Positions 1-8,143 of a stretch of 57,574 bases of DNA are shown here, piece after piece. A program made the position numbers and the translations under genes. The stretch is taken from contig JAETUM010000011.1 of the NCBI GenBank assembly GCA_021768625.1, forward strand, positions 1 through 57,574. Reading direction: 5' to 3'. The first letter of the stretch is position 1; each line of letters opens with the position of its first letter. The notes beneath the pieces were generated by a model that had not been told where the DNA came from, searched no databases, and saw nothing but the letters and a program-made list of their open reading frames with translations. The DNA is from Candidatus Stoquefichus sp. (GTDB taxonomy: Bacteria > Bacillota_I > Bacilli_A > Erysipelotrichales > Coprobacillaceae).

Positions 1-52
1 GTTTACATATTTCTATTTTTAATTCTTTTGAATATTGACTTTTTCTTCCCAA
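1..52 (-). CDS. IS3-family transposase OrfA, N-terminal fragment (runs off the window)
   Basis: Seventeen codons are visible, from a TTG start at base 52 placed seven bases after GGGAGG. They read MGRKSQYSKELKIEICK, which matches the usual start of IS3/IS150-type OrfA helix-turn-helix proteins (MGRKSKYTKEQK-like). OrfA binds the element ends and is fused by frameshifting to the OrfB catalytic part, which would lie outside the window. The match is from memory of the family; the fragment is too short for more. Confidence 0.6.
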   Translation of the reverse strand, partial: MGRKSQYSKELKIEICK

Positions 53-100
53 TATAAAAACCTCCCGTATCAGTGTTTAATTATTTACACTGTCTACTAG
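1..100 (-). mobile_element. End of an IS3-type insertion sequence
   Basis: The window opens inside an insertion sequence lying on the minus strand. Read on that strand, an outer end near base 100 is followed by a short hairpin (CAGTGT/ACACTG, bases 71-92), a strong ribosome site GGGAGG (bases 62-67) and the start of a transposase frame at base 52. This end-hairpin-RBS-orfA order is typical of IS3-family left ends. The exact outer boundary cannot be fixed without the other end; it falls at about 92-101, where the interrupted regulator frame resumes. Confidence 0.6.
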
Positions 101-101
101 G

Positions 102-1487
102 AAGTTATCATATCAACATTATCATCTTGTATGTAATGATTTTTCACTTAATAATTTAACAACACATCTTATTATTATTTTAAATAGAGTAGAAAGTGGA
201 TATCAATTATTAGAAAGCATAGAAGATGATCAAATTATTCATTCTAATAGTTATCGTGTAGCTTTAATGATGAATGATTATTTTATGGAAGAATATGGAA
301 TTTTATTTAATGAATCCGAATTAACTAATATTTCTCTTATTATTGCTAATAATGTTAGTCAATCAAATATGATTAATTATGATAATCTTAATCTTCGTAA
401 TATTCATAAATATGTTGATAATAAATATATTGAAATTACAAAGAATATTATTCAAATGGTTGAAGAAAATTATTATTTATTTCCTTTTAAAGAAAGTTTT
501 ATTTCTAAATTTATTTTACATATTCAAAATTTATTTTTTAGAGCTCATAATAATTTTCATGTTAAGAATCCATTAGCTGATACAATTAAAATGTCATATC
601 CTTTAATCTATGATATCGCTGTATTTATTGCTCAACAAATAAAACAAAATTATGATATATACTTAAATGAAGATGAAATAGCATTTATTTCATTTCATAT
701 TGGTTCTTACTTTGAAGGAAATTCATTTATTAAAATGACAAGAGTAAATTGTGCTTTTATTTATATAGAATACTATGACTTCTATAAAACAACTTTAAAA
801 AATCTTTGTCAAAGATTTGATGATAAAATTGCTATTACAAAAATATCATCAATTAGTGATTATATTGATGAAATAAATTCTGATATTGATTTACTTATTC
901 TTACAACTGGAATAAATACTCATTTTAAAACAAAATCTGTTTATATGAAACCATTCCCTGATTTAGAAGATTATCATAAAATAGAAGAAATTATTGATGA
1001 AATTTCTTTTATAAAACAACGTAATGAATTAAAAGATTATATTCTTAATTTCTTTAATGAACAATTATTTTATAAAAATCCACCATTTTTTAATAAAGAA
1101 GAAACTCTACTTCAAATGACAACAGACTTATCTAATTTAAATTATACAGGAGAAGATTTTTATAATGATGTTTTAAATAGAGAAGCTCTTTCATCAACAG
1201 CTTTTCATGATATAGCTGTTCCTCATTCACTTACAGCTAAAAGTACACATAAAAGTTTTATTTCTATTGCTTTATTTGATGAAGGAATTTTATGGTCAGA
1301 AAATAAATATGTTCATGTTGTAGCTATTATTGGCATTAATGATCATTCAAGGAAGATTTTTTCTAAATTTTTTGATCAATTAATTGATATGTTTGACAAT
1401 CCTGTTAATATTCAAAAACTTCTTAATGCTAATAACTTTGACGAGTTTTTCTATATTATTAATATGCTGTTTTCTTCTAGTAAATAA
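102..1487 (+). pseudogene. PRD/EIIA-domain transcriptional regulator (MtlR/LicR type), 5' end lost to the IS insertion
   Basis: The open frame continues upstream of the first ATG (base 267) to the IS boundary. The residues encoded at about 102-260 (NDFSLNNLTTHL, then ILNRVESG) are the front half of a PTS regulation domain, so the natural start has been cut off. What remains is PRD1, a second PRD (ending AFISFHIGSYFE), a degenerate EIIB-like segment with no obvious active cysteine, and a C-terminal fructose-type EIIA domain with the phosphorylatable His in IAVPHS. The N-terminal DNA-binding domains of this family are missing. Intact relatives are about 600-700 aa and control sugar PTS operons through phosphorylation. 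A shortened protein could still start at 267, but without a DNA-binding domain it should not regulate normally. Confidence 0.7.
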
Positions 1488-1526
1488 AAAAAATATATAA
1501 CAATGCAATGTTTATATATTTTTTTT
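1488..1526. terminator. Bidirectional intrinsic terminator
   Basis: Arms AAATATATAACA and TGTTTATATATTT (one-base bulge) follow the regulator stop codon and are flanked by A and T runs. The hairpin serves the plus-strand regulator and the convergent minus-strand gene ending at 1531. Confidence 0.65.
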
Positions 1527-1530
1527 ATTA

Positions 1531-1902
1531 TTAGAATAACCAATCAAATAAAAATGATTTCCTTTCTATATCTTTTGTAGATTCACAATAATTTACCTTT
1601 AATTCACCAGATAAACTTTTTCCTTTTCCATTTCCTAAAATAATCTGATAAACGCCTTGTTTATATGTAGCATGATAATCATTTTGATGATCTGCTAAGA
1701 CTTGATCCTTATCATCTACACCTTTTACCCATTCTTTATAATCTTTTAATAATTCATTTTTTATTTTATACATCTCTTTAATATCTTCTTCTTGATAAGA
1801 ATGAGCTATAATTTTATATTGTGGTTCTTCATTTATAGCTTTTACACTTATTAAAAATAAACCCATTAAAATAATAATAACTAACTTCTTCATTCTATTC
1901 AC
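1531..1902 (-). CDS. Small secreted protein, possible reduced SpoIIR-like sporulation signal
   Basis: This 123-aa protein begins with a signal peptide or membrane anchor (MNRMKKLVIIILMGLFLISV) after a good ribosome site (GAGAGGTGAATAG). The exported part starts YKIIAHSYQEEDIKEMYKIKNELL, which resembles the SpoIIR front motif IIANSDSxxDQxxKxxVRDxxL. It ends with VYQIILGNGKGKS, like the SpoIIR segment EALRIVIGEGKGKN. The family's WWCVLFPPLC segment is absent and the protein is about half the normal length. In Bacillus, SpoIIR is secreted by the forespore and triggers pro-sigma-E processing. The resemblance is from visual comparison only; an unrelated small exported protein is possible. Confidence 0.45.
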   Translation of the reverse strand: MNRMKKLVIIILMGLFLISVKAINEEPQYKIIAHSYQEEDIKEMYKIKNELLKDYKEWVKGVDDKDQVLADHQNDYHATYKQGVYQIILGNGKGKSLSGELKVNYCESTKDIERKSFLFDWLF

Positions 1903-1939
1903 CTCTCAAACAGTATGAACAAAATTGGAAAATATATAC

Positions 1940-1972
1940 AAAAAAATCTTACTTTTATAGTAAGACTTTTTC
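1940..1972. terminator. Intrinsic terminator after the 2130-2642 gene
   Basis: Stem TCTTACT/AGTAAGA (1947-1953 and 1959-1965) has a T run on either strand. It lies downstream of the minus-strand gene ending at 2130 and is its likely transcription stop. The rest of 1903-2129 shows nothing else recognisable. Confidence 0.6.
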
Positions 1973-2129
1973 ACTATTTTATTTTAAATTTAGTTTACAA
2001 ATCAAAATATGTGTATTCTTTAGATTTATACACAATACTTATACTAGCTTAACACATTAATAAAGTGCTACAAGGATTAAATTTTGTAATGGAGAATGAA
2101 TTTAATTAATTATTGTTTATTTATATTTA

Positions 2130-2642
2130 TTATTTAACAATCAAATTATTAAGTTTAGGATCTATAACTTGAAATTCTTTTTTCCAATACCCTATATTTT
2201 GTTCACAATAAGCATAAAAATTTTCTGCTGTTTTTACATTTGAAATTGCTTCACAAAGATTTAATGGATCATTTATTAATATTCCTTTTCTATTTAATAG
2301 CATAAGAATATCATTCCAAATTAAATAACTCATAGACTCAAAATAGAATGATTGATTATTCATATGAATAGTATATGCTATATTATAATCTCTTCTTGCT
2401 ATTTTTGTTCCAGAAGTATAACGAGGACATATCATAAAATCAATAGAAATTATATCTGTATACTTAATTTCATATAAATATTTTTTTTGTTTATTGGTTA
2501 TATAAATTTCATCTTCCCTAAAATCAATATTTACAACAAGTTCATAATTCATAGTGAATTTTGAATCTTGATTTTTACCACATTTTAAGCATGTCTTAAA
2601 TATATATTTTTTTGACATTTGAAAGAAATCTTGTGTTTTCAT
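2130..2642 (-). CDS. Protein of unknown function
   Basis: I do not recognise this 170-aa protein. It has no signal peptide or membrane segment. Near the N-terminus is a CLKCGK pair of cysteines that could bind a metal. The middle is rich in beta-strand-like segments (YELVVNIDF, YEIKYTDIISIDFMI, YNIAYTIHMNNQSFYF) with a pattern suggesting a PH-like fold, and the C-terminus is helical. A clear ribosome site (AAAGGAGAAAAAAG) precedes the ATG. It stands alone between the lysine operon and the SpoIIR-like gene. Composition is the same AT-rich style as its neighbours, so transfer is not indicated. Confidence 0.6.
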   Translation of the reverse strand: MKTQDFFQMSKKYIFKTCLKCGKNQDSKFTMNYELVVNIDFREDEIYITNKQKKYLYEIKYTDIISIDFMICPRYTSGTKIARRDYNIAYTIHMNNQSFYFESMSYLIWNDILMLLNRKGILINDPLNLCEAISNVKTAENFYAYCEQNIGYWKKEFQVIDPKLNNLIVK

Positions 2643-2784
2643 CTTTTTTCTCCTTTAACAAATTAAATAATCTTCTGTAACATTACTCATAAATAAACAA
2701 AACAAAGATATTCTTCTATTTGTTCACACTGCAAATAAACTTAATAACTCAATATCTAATCCATTACCATAATAATTTAACTCT

Positions 2785-4095
2785 TTATTTATATTCTTCT
2801 TGAACATCATAATAAATCAAATCATCAAATGTTTGTCCTCTAATAACAATCTTAGATTTTCCTTGATATGTAAAAACAACAGGTGGCCTAGGAATTTGAT
2901 TATAATTTGATGACATTGAATAATGATATGCTCCTGTAGAAAATACTGCCAGTATATCTTTTGATTGTGGATTTGCCATCATAATATCCTTGATTAAAAT
3001 ATCTCCAGATTCACAGTTCTTACCAGCAATAGTAACCAAAGTATCTTTTTCTTCTTCTGCTTTATTAACAATAAGAGCATCATATTTTGATTGATATAAT
3101 GCAGGTCTAATATTTTCATTCATTCCTCCATCAATACTTATATATTTTCTAATATGAGGAATATCTTTGATTGAACCAACAGTATATAATGTAACTCCAG
3201 CGTTTCCTACAACAAAGCGTCCTGGTTCTATCATAATCATTGGTCTTTCCCAACCTTTTGCTTCAAATCCAGTATTAATAATATTAACTATTGTTTTTAC
3301 AACTAAATCAAAATCTAGTGGATGATCAACCTCAGTATATTGAATTCCAAATCCTCCACCAGCATTTAACTTTTTAATAACAACACCATATTCATCATAA
3401 ATTTGATATGCTATTTCTACAAATTTTTGCATTGCTAAAACATATGCTTGAATTTCTTCAATTTGACTACCAACGTGACAATGAATACCTTCAAATTCTA
3501 TAAATTTTGAATTTAAAACTTGTCCGATAGCTTTTAAATAAGTCATATCATGACTACTAAATCCAAATTTTGTATCTTTTGCCCCTACTCTAATATAATC
3601 ATGCCCTCCAGCATAAACGCCTGGAGTAACTCTCACTGTAGCATAAACTTTTGTATTTAATTTTCCAGCAATTTCTTCTATCAATTCTATTTCATAAAAA
3701 TTATCAACAACAAAGTGAACAACATGATTTGTTAGTGCAAATTCAATTTCTGATGGTAACTTATTATTTCCATGGAAATATATCTTTTCTGGATCAAATC
3801 CTGCTTTCAATGCTATTGAAATTTCTCCTGCACTGACACAATCAATACCAACTCCATATTCACTAGCAATTCTATAAATTTCTAAACAACTAAATGATTT
3901 AGAAGCAAATAATGGTAAAGTATTTTCATATTTATTCATAAAGTTTTCTTTTAATGTATTGAATTGGTGACGTATATGTCCTTCACTCATAACATATAAT
4001 GGTGTCCCATAACGATTTACCAAATCCATAGCATTGACATCATCTATATATAAAGTATTATCCCTTACTTGTGCAAATTGTGTTTGTAAAACCAT
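2785..4095 (-). CDS. lysA: Diaminopimelate decarboxylase
   Basis: LysA removes CO2 from meso-diaminopimelate to make L-lysine, the last step of the pathway, in the cytosol with PLP. The 436-aa length is normal. Visible motifs are the PLP-lysine region (LPLFASKSFSC), HCHVGSQ, the glycine-rich phosphate site LNAGGGFG, EPGRFVVGNAG and the substrate cysteine in GKNCESGD. It is the last gene of the lysine operon and follows dapB by about 10 bases, so it should come under the same upstream lysine riboswitch. No convincing terminator is visible just after it (2643-2784). Confidence 0.95.
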   Translation of the reverse strand: MVLQTQFAQVRDNTLYIDDVNAMDLVNRYGTPLYVMSEGHIRHQFNTLKENFMNKYENTLPLFASKSFSCLEIYRIASEYGVGIDCVSAGEISIALKAGFDPEKIYFHGNNKLPSEIEFALTNHVVHFVVDNFYEIELIEEIAGKLNTKVYATVRVTPGVYAGGHDYIRVGAKDTKFGFSSHDMTYLKAIGQVLNSKFIEFEGIHCHVGSQIEEIQAYVLAMQKFVEIAYQIYDEYGVVIKKLNAGGGFGIQYTEVDHPLDFDLVVKTIVNIINTGFEAKGWERPMIMIEPGRFVVGNAGVTLYTVGSIKDIPHIRKYISIDGGMNENIRPALYQSKYDALIVNKAEEEKDTLVTIAGKNCESGDILIKDIMMANPQSKDILAVFSTGAYHYSMSSNYNQIPRPPVVFTYQGKSKIVIRGQTFDDLIYYDVQEEYK

Positions 4096-4105
4096 TTTAA
4101 TCCCC

Positions 4106-4849
4106 CTAATATAAATTCTTTAACGTATATAAACCATTTTCTTTATCTTGCATAGCTAGACAAGCAGACAAAGCTCCTTGTACAAAAACTTCTTTAGATA
4201 AAGCCATATGACTAACTTCTATAACTTCGTCATGACCTGCAAACAATACAGAATGTTCACCAAAAATTGTTCCAGCTCTTACAGATTGAATTCCAATTTC
4301 ATTTTTTTCTCTTTTATGATGAACTTCACTTCTATCATAAACAGGTTTTACTTCTTTAATATCTTCTTCTATAACATCATATAAAAGTTTTGCTGTTCCT
4401 GAAGGTGCATCTATTTTTTGATTATGATGTTTTTCAATAATTTCTATATCATATTCATTTTCATAAAATTCTCTAGCAACTTCTTTAACAATCTTTGTCA
4501 ACATTGAGATACCAAATGAAGTATTATATGATTGAAAAATTGGTATTTGAGAAGAAGCTTCTTCTATTCTTAATAATTGTTGTTGATCATAACCAGTTGT
4601 TGCAATAACTAATGCACAATGATTCTTAATTCCAAATTTTAAAAGATCATCTAAATTATTAGGATGTGAAAAATCAATAATTGCATCTACTTTTTGATTA
4701 CATTCTTTCAAAGATGAATACATTCCTTCTGGAACATCTTCATCAAAGACAGGTGAAACAACACCTACAAGATTCATTTTTTCATGTTGTCTTACTGCAT
4801 GGGCAACCTTTTTTCCCATTAACCCAAATCCATAAACTAATACATTCAT
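4106..4849 (-). CDS. dapB: 4-hydroxy-tetrahydrodipicolinate reductase
   Basis: DapB reduces the product of DapA with NAD(P)H to tetrahydrodipicolinate. The N-terminus MNVLVYGFGLMGKKVA is the dinucleotide-binding fold, and EKHHNQKIDAPSGTAK is the family's substrate and catalytic motif. I place the start at 4849 (MNVLVYG) rather than the upstream in-frame MRKRVIN at 4870, because the fold begins there and the longer form would run into dapA. That gives 247 aa, a usual length. It starts one base after the dapA stop, so translation is likely coupled. Confidence 0.93.
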   Translation of the reverse strand: MNVLVYGFGLMGKKVAHAVRQHEKMNLVGVVSPVFDEDVPEGMYSSLKECNQKVDAIIDFSHPNNLDDLLKFGIKNHCALVIATTGYDQQQLLRIEEASSQIPIFQSYNTSFGISMLTKIVKEVAREFYENEYDIEIIEKHHNQKIDAPSGTAKLLYDVIEEDIKEVKPVYDRSEVHHKREKNEIGIQSVRAGTIFGEHSVLFAGHDEVIEVSHMALSKEVFVQGALSACLAMQDKENGLYTLKNLY

Positions 4850-4850
4850 A

Positions 4851-5747
4851 TTAATAACCCTTTTCCTCAAATGCTTTCATAGCATCAAATAATAATTTCT
4901 TATTAGCATCTGTTGTTGGAATAAGTGGTTTTCTAACCATTTCACCACATACTCCTAATTTTGCTAAAGCAGCTTTAGGCATAATTGGATTCACATCAGC
5001 AAATAAATATTTGCTAACATCATTCAAATCATATGCCATTTGTTGTGCTAACTTCAAATCACCTTTTAAAATAGCTTGTGCAAATTTTTCTGTTTCTCTT
5101 GGATAAACATTAGATAATACTGAAATGACACCTTTTCCACCTGCTGCCATAAAAGGTAAAATATTATCATCACATCCACTATACATATCGAAATCCATAT
5201 TTTTTGTTTTTGATAAAACATCCATAGCATATGCAATATTATCTGTTGCATCTTTCATTGCTTTAATATTCTTATGTTTAGCAAGTTCAACAACTGTATC
5301 AACAGCAATATTCATTCCAGTACGTCCTGGTACATTATATAAAATCATTGGAATGTCAACTCTATCTGCTATATATGTATAATGATTAATTAATCCTCTT
5401 TGACTTGTTTTATTATAGTATGGTGATACAACTAAAATTGCATCAGCACCTACTTCTTTTGCAAATTTTGCTTTCTTTAAAGCTGTTTGAGTATCATTAG
5501 ATCCAGCTCCTGCAATAACTTTAATACCAGTTCCTTTAGCCATTTCCATGACAATTTTTGTTAATTCAAATTCTTCTTCAATTGTAATTGTTGGAGTTTC
5601 TCCAGTTGTCCCATTAACTAGTAAAGCTTGAACTCCACCATCAATCATACGTTGAACTTGTCTTTTAAATCCTTCATAATCAATACTTTCATCATCAAAC
5701 ATTGGTAATACAAGTGCGACTGCACTTCCTTCAAAAATTGCGCTCAT
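4851..5747 (-). CDS. dapA: 4-hydroxy-tetrahydrodipicolinate synthase
   Basis: DapA condenses pyruvate with aspartate semialdehyde, the committed step to diaminopimelate and lysine. The 298-aa TIM-barrel protein shows LVNGTTGETPT (substrate threonines), the catalytic tyrosine in ILYNVPGRTGMN, and the Schiff-base lysine in IKAMKDATDN. A ribosome site AGGAGG lies just before ATG. It is the second gene of the riboswitch-controlled lysine operon, 9 bases after the ACT-domain gene. Confidence 0.95.
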   Translation of the reverse strand: MSAIFEGSAVALVLPMFDDESIDYEGFKRQVQRMIDGGVQALLVNGTTGETPTITIEEEFELTKIVMEMAKGTGIKVIAGAGSNDTQTALKKAKFAKEVGADAILVVSPYYNKTSQRGLINHYTYIADRVDIPMILYNVPGRTGMNIAVDTVVELAKHKNIKAMKDATDNIAYAMDVLSKTKNMDFDMYSGCDDNILPFMAAGGKGVISVLSNVYPRETEKFAQAILKGDLKLAQQMAYDLNDVSKYLFADVNPIMPKAALAKLGVCGEMVRKPLIPTTDANKKLLFDAMKAFEEKGY

Positions 5748-5756
5748 AATTTCCTC

Positions 5757-6227
5757 CTATAAATGATATATTTTTTTTATTTGTTGAACTGCTAAGTTCA
5801 TTAACTCATTTGGTATAACATATGAAATAGATGTTTCAGATGTTGTGACTTGTAGTAAAGGAATTTGATGTTGTCCCAATATATCAAAGATATTAGCAGC
5901 AACACCGACCTCTTCTTTCATTCCTTCTCCTTCAACCATAACTTTAGCAACATTTCTATTTTGATAAATCATTATTCTTGGATGTTTATCTTTAATAAGT
6001 TCTAAAGCTTTATTTAGTTTCTCTTGATCTTTTTGTTGACATGTAAAATCAATTCTCATTTCTTCTTCTAACATAACTTGAGAAATCATATCAATATTAA
6101 CTCCCATTGTTGATATTTGTTTAAAAATATCTCCAACAAATAATGAATTCTTTTCAACATTTAATAATTTTACTTGAATAATTTGATTATCACTCTCAAC
6201 CTGAGTCACAATATTATCAATCATCAT
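5757..6227 (-). CDS. Free-standing aspartokinase regulatory (ACT-ACT) protein
   Basis: These 156 aa correspond to the C-terminal tandem ACT domains of aspartokinase: VEKNSLFVGDIFKQISTMGVNIDMISQ, then the second ACT with KVMVEGEGMKEEVGVAANIFDILGQHQIPLLQVTTSETSISYVI split by a short linker. The kinase domain is absent, and there is no kinase-like frame upstream, where the riboswitch lies directly. In Bacillus the lysC gene yields such a beta subunit by internal initiation; here it is a separate first gene of the lysine operon. The likely role is lysine or threonine sensing for an aspartokinase encoded elsewhere. A degraded lysC is the alternative, but the clean start, RBS (AGAAAGAAGG) and operon position argue for a working gene. 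Confidence 0.8.
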   Translation of the reverse strand: MMIDNIVTQVESDNQIIQVKLLNVEKNSLFVGDIFKQISTMGVNIDMISQVMLEEEMRIDFTCQQKDQEKLNKALELIKDKHPRIMIYQNRNVAKVMVEGEGMKEEVGVAANIFDILGQHQIPLLQVTTSETSISYVIPNELMNLAVQQIKKIYHL

Positions 6228-6242
6228 ATAACCTTCTTTCTA

Positions 6243-6272
6243 TAAAAAAATTGCAATGAATACCATTGCAAT
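6243..6272 (-). terminator. Terminator of the lysine riboswitch
   Basis: On the minus strand the arms ATTGCAATG and CATTGCAAT (loop GTATT) are followed directly by seven T residues. It is the expression platform: if the hairpin forms, transcription stops before the operon. Confidence 0.9.
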
Positions 6273-6289
6273 CAATAAACACTTATTAA

Positions 6290-6457
6290 AGCAATAGCAC
6301 CCCACTTTATTATTATAAAGTGACAGTGATATAGATATTCTCTATACCCCCAGATAATAGTTACGTGCAAATAACTATCTCTTCGGCAATTGCTCCTCCT
6401 TCTTCTTAGTTGCACCTTTCATAAAAGAATTCTTAACTCTTGCACCTCTATCTTGCA
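6290..6457 (-). promoter_or_regulatory. Lysine riboswitch (L box)
   Basis: The minus strand carries the L-box landmarks in order: GATAGAGGTGC, GGTGCA, GGAGGAG, GCCGAAG, CTGGGGGT, CTGTCACTT and AAGTGGGGTGCTAT. The closing P1 helix pairs GCA..ATAG with CTAT.TGC. The 3' strand of P1 (CTATTGC) can instead pair with GCAATGG in the 5' arm of the terminator (bases 6243-6272), a seven-pair antiterminator. Lysine binding should stabilise P1, release the terminator and shut down the ACT-dapA-dapB-lysA operon. Confidence 0.93.
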
Positions 6458-6509
6458 TTTAATACTACCACAACGTGTACATGAAAGCAATATTTATTTT
6501 TATACTTTT

Positions 6510-6519
6510 ATTATAACAT
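6510..6519 (-). promoter_or_regulatory. Extended -10 promoter of the lysine operon
   Basis: ATGTTATAAT on the minus strand is an extended -10 (TGnTATAAT) about 50 bases before the riboswitch. No strong -35 is seen, as expected for this promoter type. Confidence 0.55.
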
Positions 6520-6717
6520 CTTTTTTGTTTTCTTTATACTTTTCATCTCATTTCATATGCTTTTCTATATAAATGTTGCATATATAAGCTTTAAAATGCA
6601 TAAAATATTTTTGTAATTGGTTTTATATTATGTGAAAAATTTATTTTTTTGTGGATTTTTGTAAATAAATAATGTATTATAGGATACGCATTATGTAGAT
6701 AGCGAGGTAGGTATTAT

Positions 6718-7386
6718 ATGGTTATAGAATTAAATAAGCAATTTGACAAACGTAAAAGTGAAATCGAAAATACTATTAAAGATGTTATCAGTAAACATAA
6801 TATTGAACTTTCACAAACTATTATTGATAATATGATTATTCATCTTTCATTATGTGTATCTAGAGAAATTAATGGAACTTACATTCATACTAGTGAAAGT
6901 CAAATTCATCAACTTAAACAACATGAATATTATATTATTGCAAAAGAAATTATTTTATCGTTAGAAAATAAATTTAATGTCTCTATTGATAAAGATCAGA
7001 TTTGTTATACAACTATGTATTTAGCTAATATGGACCTACTAGATATTGATTTTCATTTTGAATATGATTTAGATGAAGATATTTTAGAAGAAATTATTAA
7101 TGAAACAACTATTTTAATTAAGAATAGTTTAAATATTGATTTAAAGAAAAATAAAGATTTTTATTCAGGAATGTCTTTACACTTCTTTCCTGCTTTAGAA
7201 CGTTTACAAAACAATGAGCAACTTGTAGATAATCCATTAAAAGATTACATTCAAGCTCAACATCAAATTGAATTTCATTGTGCTGAAATTTTTAATGAAG
7301 TTGTAAAAAAATATTATGATCAATCATTTAATGAACACGAATTAGCCTATATTGCTTTACATTTTGGTACAGTTATTGAAAGATAA
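6718..7386 (+). CDS. Stand-alone two-PRD protein (PTS regulation domains only)
   Basis: The 222-aa protein consists of two PRD modules and nothing else. The first contains IIDNMIIHLSLCVSRE and ends DQICYTTMYLAN, where the usual second histidine is replaced. The second contains YSGMSLHFFPALERLQ, the NPL motif and HELAYIALHFG, with both histidines kept. There is no RNA-binding CAT domain, no helix-turn-helix and no EIIA/EIIB part. In LicT, LevR and MtlR families, PRD histidines are phosphorylated by HPr or EII proteins and control dimerisation. This protein could be a phosphorylation-sensing partner of another regulator, but that is inference. The ribosome site is GCGAGGTAGG, and it is transcribed alone toward a strong terminator. 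Confidence 0.75.
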   Translation: MVIELNKQFDKRKSEIENTIKDVISKHNIELSQTIIDNMIIHLSLCVSREINGTYIHTSESQIHQLKQHEYYIIAKEIILSLENKFNVSIDKDQICYTTMYLANMDLLDIDFHFEYDLDEDILEEIINETTILIKNSLNIDLKKNKDFYSGMSLHFFPALERLQNNEQLVDNPLKDYIQAQHQIEFHCAEIFNEVVKKYYDQSFNEHELAYIALHFGTVIER

Positions 7387-7393
7387 TACAAAG

Positions 7394-7433
7394 AAAATGT
7401 TAGTTTAATTATTAAAAATTAAACTAACATTTT
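7394..7433. terminator. Strong bidirectional terminator
   Basis: A perfect 16-base stem (7394-7409 with 7418-7433; core AATGTTAGTTTAAT) is flanked by A and T runs. It separates the convergent PRD gene and HD-hydrolase gene. Confidence 0.9.
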
Positions 7434-7913
7434 TTAATACATATATTCTAAAAATTGTATTCCTGCTTTTGTTTTAAAGATGTTCTTTTTCGCATGATTA
7501 ATAGCTTCTTGATCACAATGTCCTTCATCCAAATTCACTAAAAAGTCAGCCTCTACTAAAATTTGATAATCCATTCCCTGTATATGATCATAAGTATGAT
7601 GATGTCCTATAATATAACATACTCTTTCTATAATATCTTGATCAATATTTAATTCTTCTAACATTTCTTTAGCAATTTGAGGTCCTTCTATTTCTTGATA
7701 ATGTCCTGCACTACTGCCATATTTTTCTTCACTTTTTTTAATGCCTATATCATGCATTAAAGCAGTTATTTCTAAAATATATTGTGTTCTTTCATCAAGA
7801 TTTTCTAATTTTCCTATCATTTGACTGTAGGCAAAAACTTTCATAAAGTGATTAATTCTTTTTCTTTGTCCATTATAATATTCAGACATTTTTTTTGATA
7901 CTATTTCTATCAT
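7434..7913 (-). CDS. HD-domain phosphohydrolase
   Basis: The 159-aa cytosolic protein has the metal-binding HD signature: an early His (INHFMKV), the MHDIG doublet, GHHHTYD and a late aspartate (EADFLVNLDE). This is the arrangement of small HD/HDIG hydrolases such as YfbR/YqeK relatives that cleave nucleotides or phosphate esters. The substrate cannot be read from sequence. It forms a tight minus-strand group with the small membrane protein (1 base apart) and mnmE, and its stop codon sits at the terminator. Confidence 0.8.
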   Translation of the reverse strand: MIEIVSKKMSEYYNGQRKRINHFMKVFAYSQMIGKLENLDERTQYILEITALMHDIGIKKSEEKYGSSAGHYQEIEGPQIAKEMLEELNIDQDIIERVCYIIGHHHTYDHIQGMDYQILVEADFLVNLDEGHCDQEAINHAKKNIFKTKAGIQFLEYMY

Positions 7914-7914
7914 T

Positions 7915-8142
7915 CTATTCTCCTTTATTTTTAAATACTATATAAAATACATATAATATCAAAGTTTCAATAGCACAGACTAATGTTAACATCATAAAGA
8001 AATAACTGATAATAGATAATATATCATTATGAGTATTAAAAGCTGTTACTCCTAAAAATAAGATTAATCCTATAAGAGTTATAAATCTTAGATATTTAAA
8101 ATATTTATATAATCTTTCAGATAACAATTGATATTTATTCAT
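7915..8142 (-). CDS. Small two-helix membrane protein of unknown function
   Basis: The 75-aa protein has a basic, tyrosine-rich N-terminus followed by two membrane segments (roughly residues 20-37, FITLIGLILFLGVTAF, and 44-68, IISYFFMMLTLVCAIETLIL) and a short charged tail. The fold and name are not recognisable. It lies one base after mnmE and directly before the HD hydrolase, so the three are co-transcribed and it is probably translated by coupling. It could be a membrane partner of the hydrolase, but only position suggests that. Confidence 0.6.
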   Translation of the reverse strand: MNKYQLLSERLYKYFKYLRFITLIGLILFLGVTAFNTHNDILSIISYFFMMLTLVCAIETLILYVFYIVFKNKGE

Positions 8143-8143
8143 A

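Noticed and set aside
6390-6572. Plus-strand open frame of 60 codons
   Set aside because: It runs antisense through the lysine riboswitch and its promoter; no ribosome site and a low-complexity product.
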